A DNA stretch of 64,000 nucleotides from Colocasia esculenta (lineage: Eukaryota > Streptophyta > Magnoliopsida > Alismatales > Araceae), in the NCBI GenBank assembly GCA_014218235.1, contig CM024756.1:77436152-77500151 (forward strand). The letters are read 5' to 3'. The position numbers and the translations under genes were made by a program. A model generated the notes under the pieces. That model did not search any database and was not told where the DNA came from. It worked only from the letters and a program-made list of their open reading frames with translations. Shown one piece after another: positions 1 to 11,173 of this stretch. The stretch's first letter is position 1. Every line of letters begins with the position of its first letter.

Positions 1-741
1 TTGTTAGTTTCCTAATTTGAGGATTTCCTCCTCCATTAGAGTGTGTGAGGCTTTAGGAAACCTCCCACCCTAGTTAAGCATGAATTTGGGTTGCCAAGAA
101 TGCATGTTTTTATCCCATTCACTCAAATTGTCTCTTTCTAATTTCAGCCTATTTAGCTACGAATTTCCATACATTTTCTTGCTTCATTTGATTTTTGGGC
201 CAATGATGTCCATTGGCCCAATTATGATATTGGGTCATTAATATATAATGTTAGAAGTCTCTCCAATATTTTTATTTAGTTTATGGTTGCGTCGTATTTT
301 CGTGTTAACAGTTTTCCGACTTGTTTCCTAATTTGGATAATCGGTCACAATAACTCTTAAACCTAGTCCAAATGATTTTTATTGACCCAAATTTGTTGAT
401 GGGTCATTAGAGGATATTATTTGAAGTCCATATATAATTTTTATTTAATTTGATAACTCATCCAAGTACGTGTGATAATGATTTTTCGACTTATTCATGA
501 TTCCGATAATAAGTCGCGAAACACTTTAAACTTGGCTAATCTGATTTTTCTTGGCACAAATTTCTTTGTGAAACATTTAGTAATAATGTTTGGTGTTGAT
601 TTATAATTTTTACGGAATTTTCCGATGTGTTTTAGCACATACGATAGAGGTACGTATGTTTTTAAATAATCTAATATTATGGAAACTATTTATTTCCATT
701 TATTCAAATTTTTACTTATTAAATTTTTGCGGGGTGCTACA
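1..741 (-). mobile_element. Element A: partial 3' LTR (Gypsy, minus strand)
   Basis: This stretch is a direct repeat of 5449-6188, with only scattered substitutions and small indels, and both copies end in the same GGTGCTACA. On the minus strand the LTR starts TGTAGCACCCC, immediately after a purine-rich tract, so this is the left end of a minus-strand LTR retrotransposon, that is, its 3' LTR. Its outer part lies beyond the left edge. It is AT-rich and holds no credible gene; the small open frames are chance. Confidence 0.88.
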
Positions 742-754
742 CCCTCCCCCACTT
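742..754 (-). promoter_or_regulatory. Polypurine tract of element A
   Basis: Read on the minus strand this is AAGTGGGGGAGGG, directly followed by the LTR start TGTAGCACC. A purine run abutting the 3' LTR is the plus-strand primer site of LTR retrotransposons. It fixes the orientation of the element and the LTR boundary at 741/742. Confidence 0.85.
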
Positions 755-1019
755 AAGAGAATTTGGTCCCCAAATTCATAGATCATTAATTGGCTTTTGT
801 TAGTTATGATTCTTGAGCTCGTTTCGGATTTAATTCCTCTAACTTGTTTCCACATCGTGGATGCTAGTCCAACATCTACACCTATAGCCGCCCGTACTAT
901 TCATTTGGTTCTTTCCACTCCTATTTTCCTTCTACGGTTGTTATAACTCCATCTTACTTCACTATGGTATAATACTAGATCATCCATTTCTAATTTCTCC
1001 TTAATGATCTCCCCCCACT

Positions 1020-2086
1020 TAGAAATGTACTAACATCATAAAATCAGTCTAGGGGTTTAATAATCATACCTCCTTCTGGAAGCTCCACTTGCATTATTGC
1101 ATTCACGCGTCCTTGACGCTTTACCACTCCCTGGTTCCTTCCAACTTGGTCTTTTAGCATGGGACAGTTTGGTATACGATGTTCCTGACTCCCACATCGC
1201 CGGCAAGCCCCGGTCTTCTTCCAGCACTTGTCCGCTTGTGCCCAAGCGTGTTGCAGAAGTTACAGTATTCCACCGTCATTGTTTCTTCTACTTTGATCTT
1301 TTTCTCCATGCCATAGTCCTTCCCAATGGTTTGCCTTTTGTTGTTGTAGTAGTTTTTTGTTATTGTTGTTATTAGGGAGAGTTCCAGTTGTATCGACTGC
1401 TCCCCTTTTATAAAGGTCGACTTTGAGATGTCTTTCCCCCTTATGCCTTCCACCTTAGCCATTGTGTCTTCTACCAGTTGAGCTCTTTGGACCATCTCAG
1501 TGTAGGTTTGTATGTTGTGTGGTCCGAGCTTTTCAATGAACATGGGCCTGAGCCCATCCATGAAACGGTTTGCCTTCAGTCTTTCAGTTCCCACCAGGTG
1601 TGGGGCATACACAGCCAGACGCATGAACTGAGCCTCATACTCAGCCACTGACATTCCTTTCTGCTTCAGTGCGGCAAACTCTGCTGCCTACTTTTCCTTA
1701 ACTCTTTCAGAGAAGTATTTTCCTCGGAAGATCTCCAGAAATCCTGCCCACTCTAGCCAGCTACATTTGGCAGGTGGTCCGATGTGGCCTTCCACCATGC
1801 TCGAGCATCCTTAGTGAATTGAAAAGTGGCCAGTACCACCTTCTCCCTGTTAGTGCATTGCATGACTTGGAAGATCCTTTCTATCTCTTCCTGCCAGTTC
1901 TTTGCCTCATCTGGATCAGGGGATTCATAGAAACGAGGAGGGTTCAAACTCCTAAAGTTGCGGTGTAAATCACCCCTCCATTCCTAGCAGCAGCAGCAAC
2001 CTGATTTTCAGCCTGAACCACATTTTGTAATGCCTGGGTTAGACCAGCCACAGTGTCTTGCATAGCTTGCCATGGTTGCGAGCCAT
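1020..2086 (-). pseudogene. gag: Degenerate gag of element A (Gypsy chromovirus type)
   Basis: Capsid-type protein of a Ty3/Gypsy element. Translation of the minus strand from an ATG at 2086 (reading Met-Ala-Arg) gives, over several frames, an N-terminal Gln/Ala-rich part, the capsid signature around 1753-1947 (NPPRFYESPDPDEAKNWQ, then DARAWW), the MSVAEYEAQF block near 1654, and a C-terminal region with CNFCNTLGHKR and a CX2CX4HX4C zinc knuckle reading CRRCGSQEHRIPNCP near 1150-1230. At least two frameshifts break it. No protease, RT or integrase follows: only about 280 bp separate the knuckle from the polypurine tract, so the element carries gag alone. It must have been mobilised, if at all, by the enzymes of a related element. 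The family-level call is secure; function is lost or only structural. Confidence 0.85.
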
Positions 2087-2304
2087 TACGGTTGAGTGAG
2101 AGAGTTATGAGGTTCCTGAGAAAAGGATGGAGACCAATTAATGTCTATAGATATATTATAAGAGTCCATGGGTAGGAGTGTCTAATTCTTTCTAGCATAT
2201 ACCCAGTCTCTACCCATTCTCACCAGGTACTATATTTAAGTTCCATGACCTAGGTTCCATAGGTATCTTCTAATCTTGTGACATATATCCTATTTGGATT
2301 TCTA

Positions 2305-2317
2305 GGCTCTGATACCA
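2305..2317 (-). promoter_or_regulatory. Primer binding site of element A (tRNA-Met)
   Basis: The minus strand reads TGGTATCAGAGCC, the complement of the 3' end of plant initiator tRNA-Met, a few bases inside the LTR end ACGTGACA. It marks the start of the internal region and sets the 5' LTR boundary at 2324. Confidence 0.92.
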
Positions 2318-2323
2318 CTAAAC

Positions 2324-5300
2324 TGTCACGTCCTGAGCGTTACGTAGTGGATATTAATAATAACGTGGAATATAATTCGAGTCGATATCCCGAGACATGA
2401 ACATTCGACAAATAAGCCTCTAACTAGCACGCGCTAAATGTATAACAACATACATCATCATAGGGCCCAATATTGAACTCAACTAATCTTGTATTAAAAT
2501 CTCAACTCATTGTATTCCAAATAGAAACTAATACAGGACTAAGACTCAATAAAAGGAAAGTACTTTTATTCCTCGCTTCCTACTACAAGAATCTATCACT
2601 CAAAGCAAACTACAATAAGCAGACTCGTAGTTGGGACGCTCATTACTCGGACGCATTCCTATCCTCGACTTGCTCTTCCTCTTGATCTTCATAGTCACCT
2701 AGATTGGGTAAAAGTAGGGGATGAGCAAACTAGCCCAGTAGGATTTATATCTTAATGTGCGGGCAATGAAAGAAGTGATTAACAATTTAGAACTAGGTAA
2801 GTGCGATGAATGTCATTATATGCATGTACGAATAAAACTCATTAAAACATGATGCATGAAACAAGCTAGATAGAGAGATCATGATAGAACGAGATCTATA
2901 AGGATATAACAAGATAGAACTAGCAATAGACCACTTTGTACAAGCACGCAAGATTTCACTTGATGTCAATAGCTTTCAAGAACACAAGATATCACTAATT
3001 GCAATAAATGTAGGATGGCCATATCACGCAAGCAAGCAAGCATGTATGAGCACGATAATGTAACACTAATCAGGCACGTAGACACTAATGTACACAAGAA
3101 AAGATCGATCAAGAATGTACACTAGGACATGTGTATGTGGTTATTGTATCTATCATTCAACACGCACGCACGAATCCCAGCGTAGATGCAATGCCAGTAA
3201 TCATTATACCCCATGGTTAAAAGTATATTTATGACTCTCCGTCATTGGGGCTAGACTGGAGCCCTTGGACACTCGCCGTGTCCGGTCAACATCTCACTTA
3301 AATTTTAAATGTAGATACCCACAGTCATTAATAATGGCCAATGAGAGTTTCAATAAGTAAGCATGTGTAATGTCATGTTCATGATGATGATGAGAGCATG
3401 TAATAAATAATTGAACATGATTCATGAGAACAATGGTTGATAGATAAATTTGGCAGCATAACGGTACGATTTATACTTTAATTCAATCTTTACATTAATG
3501 GCTTTAGTCTAGATTGTAAATCACACTCACGAGAACAAGATGAGAGAGGAAGTGCACGCTATCTCCAGGGAACTTCAATGGTACAACCAACTCGTCGGCC
3601 ATGTGGGAATCCATGGTCAGAGGAGATTTACGAAGGCCTTGGAGAAAAAGGTCGCTAGTCTACCGATTCGGAATGACTGGTAGAGAGCTTCCAAATTCCC
3701 AAGAAAAGGCTGCCTAGATGTGCAAGTGTGTAGTGATGTACGCGTGTCAATTCACAATCCATCGGTCTCAAACTCACGGAAAACACTTAACATGATGGCA
3801 GCAATGAACAATGCATTTAACTACACATGGTTTGCAAGATTTTAAGATAATAATTATCATTTTAATCAAGCTAAAACAGTAACAAGAGCGAATCACAAGT
3901 TTCAAGAATGATCACGTCATTAAGAGAATGATTAGAATACTGTTCATGTAATTATAGTTTTTAAATGGGTTAATCACTTTTAAGCCATTAACATTCATCA
4001 TGTAATGACCAGACCCAAGACATGCAATTTACACATTAAATACCATATTAAACCGACCTCGGTATAGCGGTAAGTTTTTCAAAAGAAACAAGTGGGGTTT
4101 CATGCAAAATTCTAAGAATGTGACGCACCCTAGTAAGGGTCGCGACAGGGTCAGAACAGAATGCGACAAGGTATGTACAGAACGCGACAAGGCAGTCAGA
4201 TCAGGTAGAGAGATAGCGACAGCGCGCTCGTTGCATTCATAACGCGACGGGTTTGCTGTTGCGACAAGACCTCAGAATGCGGCCTATCGAGCCGTCACGT
4301 TCACAGGGTCTGTGCCCGAATCTGACAGAGAAAAGACATGTTATTGGATTGCGGTCCAAAACTACCTTATAATGACATAGGGTGCTTCAAAAATAGAGAA
4401 CAAATTGTATAGTGCATGAAAATAACGAAACCAGTTTTAACCAACCTAGACATGCAAGGGTGCTTGCAGTAAATTGGAATTGGAAAAAAATGATGGTTTT
4501 GATAGGCTTTGATCAAGTCTAACATGAGGTATAGAATTCTGAGAACAGTCAAATGTAGATTTACTTTGCAAGGTATGATGCCAAAATGATTAGGGCTTTT
4601 AGGACAAAAGTATCATCATGAAGGTTGTTGGGAACATAGAATATACGCAGACTATGATTTTTAAGTAATTTTAAACGATCTCGAGATGCATGATAATTCG
4701 ACACAACGTAAAAGCCAAGTGCAACCCGAAAACGCAGTATCATGCAGTGACCCTCTTACCATGCTTATAACTCTCTAACTATTGACATTTGGTGAAAACT
4801 TTCAACACAAAACATGACGATGAAAACTAGTAGAAAAACTTTCATGTTGTGTGTTTGCTCTAAATTTGTCTTGAATCGCATGCAGCATATAAAGAACGGA
4901 AAAGCCCTAATAGTGCGCGACTTGGGGAAAACACTTATAATTCAAAATATACTCATTAGAATTCGATGAAACTAGTGGGAAACAAAAGTTAACTTGATTC
5001 TATACACATTGGTATAGGATATGTTAAGGTTTGGCCCGAGAAAACCTACTTCTGGGTTGAAGTCCCATTTTTCCAGAAAACCCGTGTTCAGACCACTTGG
5101 AGGAGAACGCTTACTACACTCAGTATACTGCATGAAAATTGTTCATTCTAGTTGGGTTAGGAAGTAGATGCGACCCTATTTCTAGGGGCATAAGCCTTTC
5201 AAGGTTTGGTATGGTTTGACCTACCTTTGGTCGACTTCAAGATGATATCTGTGCAGGTCGTATCAGACGCAACGGGGAAGAAGAACGGCTTGGTGTGGGC

Positions 5301-6188
5301 GATCTCCTACTTCCCCAGCTGCCAAGAACTCCTCCACACGACCCCAACAAGATGTAAACTCGTCCCCAAGGTTTGGTGGAGAGTATTTAAGCTACCATGA
5401 TGTTTAGGAGTCCTATTGTGACTAGGAAAGAAGAGTTGCAGTTTTTGCTTGTTAGTTTCCTAATTTGAGGATTTCTTCCTCCATAGAGTGTGTGAGGCTT
5501 TAGGAAACCTCCCACCCTAGTTAACCATGAATTTGGGTTGCCAAGAATGCATGTTTTTATCCCAATTCAACTCAAATTGCCTCTTTCTAATTTCAGGCTG
5601 TTTAAGCTACGAATTTCCATGCATTTTCTTGCTTCATTGATTTTTTGGCCAAATGATGTCCATTGGCCCAATTATGATATTGGTTCATTAATATATAATG
5701 TTAGATGTCTCACCATATTTTTATTTAGTTTATGGTTGCGTCGTATTTTCGTGTTAACGGTTTTCCGACTTGTTTACTAATTTGGATAATCGGTCACAAT
5801 AACTCTTAACCTAGTCCCACTGATTTTTATTGACCCAAATTTCTTGATGGGTCATTAGAGGATATTATTTGAAGTCCATATATAATTTTATTTAATTTTA
5901 TAACTCATCCAAGTACACATGATAATGATTTTTCGACTTATTCATGAATTCCGATAATAAGTCGCGAAACACTTTAACTTGGCTAATCCAATTTTTCATG
6001 GCACAAATTTCTCTGTGAAACATTTAGTAATAATGTTTGGGGTTGATTTATAATTTTTACAGAATTTTTCGATGTGTTTTAGCATATACGATAGAGGTAC
6101 GTATGTTTTTAAATAATCTAATATTATGGAAATTATTTATTTCCATTTATTCAAATTTTTACTTATTAAATTTTTCCGGGGTGCTACA
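2324..6188 (-). mobile_element. Element A: 5' LTR, about 3.9 kb
   Basis: On the plus strand it runs from TGTCACG at 2324 to GCTACA at 6188, giving the usual TG...CA ends. The 5449-6188 part repeats 1-741. The primer site lies directly outside its low-coordinate end. At 6189 a Copia gag reading frame begins, so 6189-6193 (CTTAT) should be the target duplication; its partner lies outside the window. At 3865 bp this LTR is long for a Gypsy element and more than twice the internal region (742-2323). It contains no convincing gene. Other copies of the family occur at 21842-23092 (inverted) and 62672-64000 (same orientation). Confidence 0.9.
4125..4320 (-). repeat. CG-rich cluster of TGTCGCGTTCTG-like motifs in the LTR of element A
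   Basis: Within AT-rich LTR sequence there is a block with repeated CGCGAC words: GGTCGCGACAGGGTCAGAAC, AATGCGACAAGG, GAACGCGACAAGG and others. On the minus strand these read as copies of TGTCGCRTTCTG. A matching block lies in the LTR of the related element E (about 26960-27100), and similar TCGCGA words occur at 23130-23240. Function unknown; the CpG density and conservation suggest a regulatory or methylation-targeted segment. Confidence 0.6.
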
Positions 6189-6193
6189 CTTAT

Positions 6194-7078
6194 GGCCCAT
6201 GAGATTAACATGGAAAGGTTGGGAGAATCATCTAGCAGAAAGAAGCATTCCAACGCACTCAAGGCAGAAGAAGACACATCAGAAGAAGGCTCATATAGCC
6301 ATGAAAGCATGAACAACAGTGAAGATGAAGAAGCAATGCTATCCAAAAGGTTACAACACATCTTGGCTAAGAAAGAGAAGTATCAGTCTGGAAGAAGATA
6401 CTTCAAGAAGGGAAAAGACATTAAAAGGTCAGAAGTCAATGATGCAAAGAAGACTGAACCGATTTGCTATGAATGCAAGAAGCCTAGACATATAAAGGCA
6501 GAATGTCCGAAGCTCAAGAAAACTGAGTTCAGAAAGAAAGACAGCACCAGAAGACCCAGAAGATTTAAGAAGAAGCCATGGCAGCAGTATGGGACAAGAG
6601 TAGTGACTCGGACAGCGAGTCAAGCTCATGCAATGAAGAAGAAGAAGAAGCCAACGTGGCATTCATGGCCAACGTCGAAGACAAGGTAACATCAGATTCA
6701 TCTTTCTCTTCGTGCAATGAACCTGATTCTGACAACTTAGAAGAAGCTTTTAATGAACTGTATTGTAAATATAAAGAAGTATGAAAATCACTAAAAGCCA
6801 ATAAGAAAAATCTCGCATGCTTAGAAAAAACTAATTCAGACTTAAAATCTAAAAAATGAGCAAATGGAAAAACAAATTACTGAACTAAAAAGGAGAAATG
6901 AATTGTTATGTGAAGACTTGAAAAATAAAAATGAACAATTAGCGAGTTTGGAAAAACAAGAAACTGTAAATAAATTAAAACAAGAAGTTAACACTTTAAC
7001 AACAGAAAATGAAAAATTGTCAAGCACACTAGAAAAATTTACTAATGACAAAACAACATTAATATTATAAGGTGCTAG
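6194..7078 (+). pseudogene. gag: Copia-1 gag, C-terminal half with zinc knuckle and coiled coil
   Basis: Remnant of the gag of a SIRE/Maximus-like Ty1/Copia element, its 5' part displaced to the left of element A. It reads an acidic Ser/Glu-rich linker, the segment AMLSKRLQHILAKKEKY, a lysine-rich stretch and a CCHC knuckle (CYECKKPRHIKAECP, about 6467-6511), then a frameshift into an acidic region containing NVAFMANVED and, from 6842, a Glu/Lys/Leu-rich predicted coiled coil (EKQITELKRRNELLCEDL). This order of knuckle, acidic spacer and coiled coil is typical of SIRE-type gag. Stops at about 6783 and 6859 and the frame changes make it a pseudogene. The LTR and gag N-terminus are not in the window. 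Confidence 0.85.
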
Positions 7079-7600
7079 ATGGTCAGGTAAAAAGAAACAT
7101 GGATTAGGTTATACTCCTCCCGATAATGAGCAAACAGTAGTATATTCTAAAACATATCCAACTCCTAATTTGTACCTGAACAAGACACAACATATAAATC
7201 AAATTTTAAATACATTCCAACTGAAAAGATAACTAAAATATCTTTTTTTTTTGTAATATAACTAAAATATCTTATTGTAGCCATTGCAATAAGTTAGGAC
7301 ACATTAAAATATCATGTCCAACTAAACATAAAATATGGATAATTAAAAGAAAAATTGATGATACTAACCAACCAGGACCCAAAAGAACTTGGGTACCTAA
7401 AGCTTAATGTTTTAATGTAGGGAAACCTTCGAGCATCCAAATGGTACTTGGATAGCGGATGCTCAAGGCACATGTCAGGGAACAAAAAGTTATTCTCACA
7501 TCTTGAAGATGAAGAAGGAACAGTCACATATGGAGACAATGGAAAAGGGACTGTGATAGGTAGTGGATCAGTAATCAGTAAGACAAAACCATTATCGATG
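7079..7600 (+). pseudogene. pol: Copia-1 second zinc knuckle and aspartic protease
   Basis: The end of gag and the start of pol. A second CCHC knuckle (CSHCNKLGHIKISCP) is read around 7277-7321, followed by the linker GPKRTWVPK. At about 7441-7480 the Copia protease signature WYLDSGCSRHMSG appears, with the active-site Asp in the DSG triad, and then the flap-side segment YGDNGKGTVIG to about 7560. Frameshifts separate these blocks, and a T-run with a short duplicated segment (about 7230-7275) disturbs the gag end. The enzyme would have matured the Gag-Pol polyprotein. Not functional as it stands. Confidence 0.85.
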
Positions 7601-8420
7601 ATGTGCTATGCGTCAAAGGACTAAAGCACAACCTTATTAGTATCAGCCAGCTGTGCGATAAAGGACATCAGATCAAATTTCAAGAGTCAAAGTACAATAT
7701 TATAAAGGATGGTGCAGTCATTTTTGAAGCTAACAGAGAAAAGAACCTGTATGTACTTTATTTGGAAGAACTAAAGGATCAGGACATATGTCTGGCAGCA
7801 AATAAAGAGCAGTCAACAGATCTCTGGCACGAAGACTGGGCCAGTGCAGCTTGGATGGCATGAGAAAGTTGATCAAGAGAAGCTTGGTGGAAGGCCTACC
7901 CAAAGTAAGTACAAAAATGATTGGTGTTTGTGGATCGTGTGCAAAAGGTAAGCACACGAAGTCATCCTTCAAGTCAAAGACTGTGGTAACAACCTCTAAA
8001 CCCTTAGAACTTCTACATATAGATTTATTTGGGCCAATGAGGACCACAAGTCTCGGGGGAAAGAACTTTGGATTTGTTATAGTAGATGACTACTACAAGT
8101 TTACATGGGTTTCTTTCCTAGAACACAAGGATAATACTTTTGAGAATTTTGTTAGTTTTAGAAAGAAAGTTTAAAAGGATAAGAAGTATAACATCATTAG
8201 TATCCGATCAGATCACGAAGGAGAATTTCAGAATGAGAGCTTTGCAAAATTCTGTGGTAGCCAAGGAATAGAACGCAACTTCTCAGCACCAAGGACACCA
8301 CAACAAAATGTAGTTGCTGAAAGAAAGAATAGAACCCTATTGGATATGGCAAGGACAATTCTATCAGAATATGATTTGCCAAGGTACTTTTGGGCCGAAG
8401 CCATCAACATAGCTTGTTAC
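7600..8420 (+). pseudogene. pol: Copia-1 integrase, N-terminal and catalytic parts
   Basis: Starts with the GAG_pre-integrase segment (LCVKGLKHNLISISQLCDKG) and continues to the zinc-binding CGSCAKGKH. The catalytic core has the first Asp in FVIVDDYYKFTWV, the second in IRSDHEGEF and the Glu in AERKNRTLLDMART, so the D,D-35-E triad can be read despite a frameshift near 7810-7850 and a stop at about 8172. The frame stops at FWAEAINIACY, where an Athila-like solo LTR is inserted, and resumes at 11174. Confidence 0.9.
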
Positions 8421-9429
8421 TGATAACTACAGAAATTTTCGTGTTAAATTTCATACATTTAGTTAATTTTAGACATCATTTGTCTATAAATATTGTGCAA
8501 TTTGATTATAATTTTCAATTCATCCATGGATAAGTTTTGAACATATTAGTTAAATTTTCAGGTAGAACACATAGTTAGATTCTCATTTAATAAAGTCGAT
8601 ATCTCTTGAATAGTTCTTTTCTCTTTTTCTAGGTATATTGTACATAATAAATTCTTGGTCTTAGATTTTCATAAACATCTCTTGTAAATATTAGTTTATA
8701 AATAAATCTAATTTTAATAAATTTTATTTAAATAAATAACCTTTACCCAACACCATCATGCCATATACCCCACCTAATCCCATTAAATAAATATTATTTT
8801 TAATAAATACCCCACCGTACCCAGCACTCCACCTAAACATTTATTCTTTCTTTTCCTCCCCACTAGGCAACGAAGCAGCTGGAAGCTGGAAGCACCATAC
8901 GGATGTGCTGCTGGGAAGATGAGCTCTACTGGTGCAGAGCAGCTGGCTGGAGGCCGGAGGTGTGTGCGCGGAGGGATGGAGGTGTGTGAGGGTTGGGAAA
9001 CAGTTGGAGGAGCTCCCGTGCACAGAAGCTGGAGAAGCTGTGCGTAGCGGATGGTGCGGCTGGTGTGCAGAGTTGGCGTGCGGAGCTCAGGCGGGAAGCA
9101 GAGGTGTGCAGCGGCCGGATATGGCAAGCAGATCTGCTGGGGCGTGGGTGCACTACGGCGGTGCGAACCAGCCACACTGGTGTGTGCGGACCAGGGCCTT
9201 CCATGCGAAGCAGCAGAGGCAGTGCAGAGCTGGCGCGGCAGATCGAGAGGCGGTGCGCAACGGCTGGGGCCTGCAGATTTGGCGTGCTGAAGCTGGGCGG
9301 CCAGATTTGGGTGTGTGCATCCGGCGTGTGAAGGCGCCCAGGTGCGGAGCTGCGTAGAAGCTGGATCGTACGTGCGTGAGGAGCTCGTGCGTAGCTGGGA
9401 AGAGGCAACTGTGTGAAGGTTCGGGCGCC

Positions 9430-9450
9430 TATATAAGGACCCCAAGGTCC
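9430..9450 (+). promoter_or_regulatory. LTR core promoter: TATA box plus GGACCCCAAGGTCC palindrome
   Basis: TATATAAG is immediately followed by the inverted repeat GGACC-CCAA-GGTCC. The same arrangement occurs at 20111-20131 and, on the minus strand, at 47892-47914 and 54490-54511, in otherwise diverged LTRs. It separates the GC-rich U3 from the T-rich R/U5 and is the likely transcription start region. Confidence 0.75.
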
Positions 9451-10520
9451 TTAGCAGAGAAGGGGGATTTCTGGGGGTTTTTAGGTTCTGATTTTATTTT
9501 TGGGTTTCTTCCTTGCTGTAAGCATTTGGGGATTCGACTGTTGTGTGGGGAAGGGGATCTGAGTTTTAATTTTCTTCTTTTCTTCTGTGAGAGCTGGGAG
9601 GGTTACGAATTGTTCTTTCATTTCATCTGTGCTAAATTGTCCATTTCTTCCGTGTTGATTTGTTTCTTTCTTCTGTTGGTGAGATCAATCCAGGGGAGTT
9701 TGGTGTTTTTCCCTTCTTCAGAATTTTCTTTCTCCAGTAAGCATTTGAGATGGGATTTTGCTGTTGGGAGGGGGGCTACTGTGATTTTTTTCTTCTTTTC
9801 ATTGTTCAGCATTTTTTAGAAGTTGTTTGGCTGCTGTGAGGGATTTATCCAGTGCTTATTCTTCCATTCTTCTCTGGTTCGGCAATTTGTTTTGTTCAAC
9901 ATTTTAATTTGTTCTGTTCTTGGCTAGTTCTGCTGCTGTGATTTGTTTACGATTTTGCTTTTCTTCTTTGCTGTTGAGAGGTCGACCTAGTGAAATTTCA
10001 TCTTTCTTCCTTCTGTATTTAGTGAAAGAGATCCAGGGACATTTTATTTTCCATTTTCTTCTATGTTTAGAGGAGTGCGATCGAGGGAGATCAGGGGTTT
10101 CTTCCTCTGCACTGCTGATCTATTTGTTCTTCCTCCTTTCTTTTGTGCTGTGAGAGATTCCAGGTTGCTCGAAGTCCAAGGGTTCCTTCTTCCTTGCTGC
10201 TGGGAGAAAATTGGCCTTTGCTCTCTTTTGAAGGTGTCTGGTGAGGACGATCCTGGCGTGCTGCAGAGAAGGTTACAAGGCAACCAGGAACACCCCCTTT
10301 ACTTGGTATGTTCTGGGTCTGTCCGGTGATGGTGTACAGAAAGCTGCCGCAGGTAGTAGCATAGAGCATTTGAGAGACCAGGGAGCTTGGCTCCTCTTCT
10401 ATTTTTACTGATTTGAGTTTTCTATTTCATTAGTGTTCTGTTTCTTTCACCCTGGACAGATTGGGAGCATGATGTGTAGTTTAAATTTCCTTTAACATTT
10501 TCTTTATTGAATTGTTCTCC

Positions 10521-10857
10521 ATCCCTCGAGTTGAGAGGGTGCAGTGATATGAATTGCTTATAGCTCATTTTGTTCTCAGTATAAAGGATGTTTAATTTGA
10601 TCTGTCATCTAGAGTTATAGTTCAGTTCAATGCATTGAGAATTTCAGTCTTGATGGTGCTTATTTGAGTAGTATCGTAGATTCCTGTTCTTAATTTCTAT
10701 CTGATCCCCTGAGCTGAAGGGTACATTGATTTAATAATGTTCTTTTGAGAATTCGTGTTCTGTCATCTTTCCGAATCATTTCAGAAATAGAAGTGCATCC
10801 ATGAGATTCTAGTTCAGATTGTTGTTTTACCTGTTCAATCCCTCAATTGAGAGGGTA
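10521..10857 (+). repeat. Triplicated CCCTC...GAGGG stem-loop in the Athila-like LTR
   Basis: Three related blocks occur at about 10521-10540, 10703-10722 and 10838-10857. Each resembles ATCCCTCAATTGAGAGGGTA and is followed by CAGTGAT or a variant. CCCTC pairs with GAGGG around a short self-complementary loop. Counterparts lie in Athila-B (13151 onward; 21174, 21356 and 21490 regions) and one copy in Athila-C (about 46674). Confidence 0.6.
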
Positions 10858-11173
10858 TAGTGATGGTAATTCTCTTTTAATTTCAATTCAACTTGTTGTT
10901 TCATTATGTTTGATCTATCGGAGTTGTGAGGGATCTTATTGTGTTGTTTATAGAATTGAATTTAATGCAATGTTATTTTGGTGAAAAGGTGTTTGTTAGA
11001 GTTGTTCAAAAGCAGTTTCTTAAGTCGAACTTTATTTAGTCTCCCTGTGGAAATGACCTATTCTCATCATTGTACTTGTTCTTTCCTATTCCTGTGAGAC
11101 AGATTAGAGAATGAGTCTGTTGATTTATGTACTTCCAACAACGATAAAACATATGTCAGGAAGGCTGCATTCA

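Larger units (their letters stand above)
8421..11173 (+). mobile_element. Athila-like solo LTR with GTTAC target duplication
   Basis: A 2753-bp sequence starting TGATAACTACAG and ending GCATTCA. It is flanked by GTTAC on both sides (8416-8420 and 11174-11178), and removing it with one GTTAC restores the Copia-1 integrase frame. Its start matches the LTR starts of Athila-B (19035) and Athila-C; its interior shares the TATA/palindrome block and several hairpin repeats with them. No internal region is present, so it is a solo LTR formed by recombination between two LTRs. The last about 100 bp diverge from Athila-B, pointing to another subfamily. A GC-rich U3 (about 8880-9420) gives long chance open frames on both strands. 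Confidence 0.93.

Noticed and set aside
8783..9445. Overlapping long frames on both strands in the solo LTR
   Set aside because: Same GC-rich U3 effect; several frames are open at once and none matches a known protein or the frames in the other LTRs.
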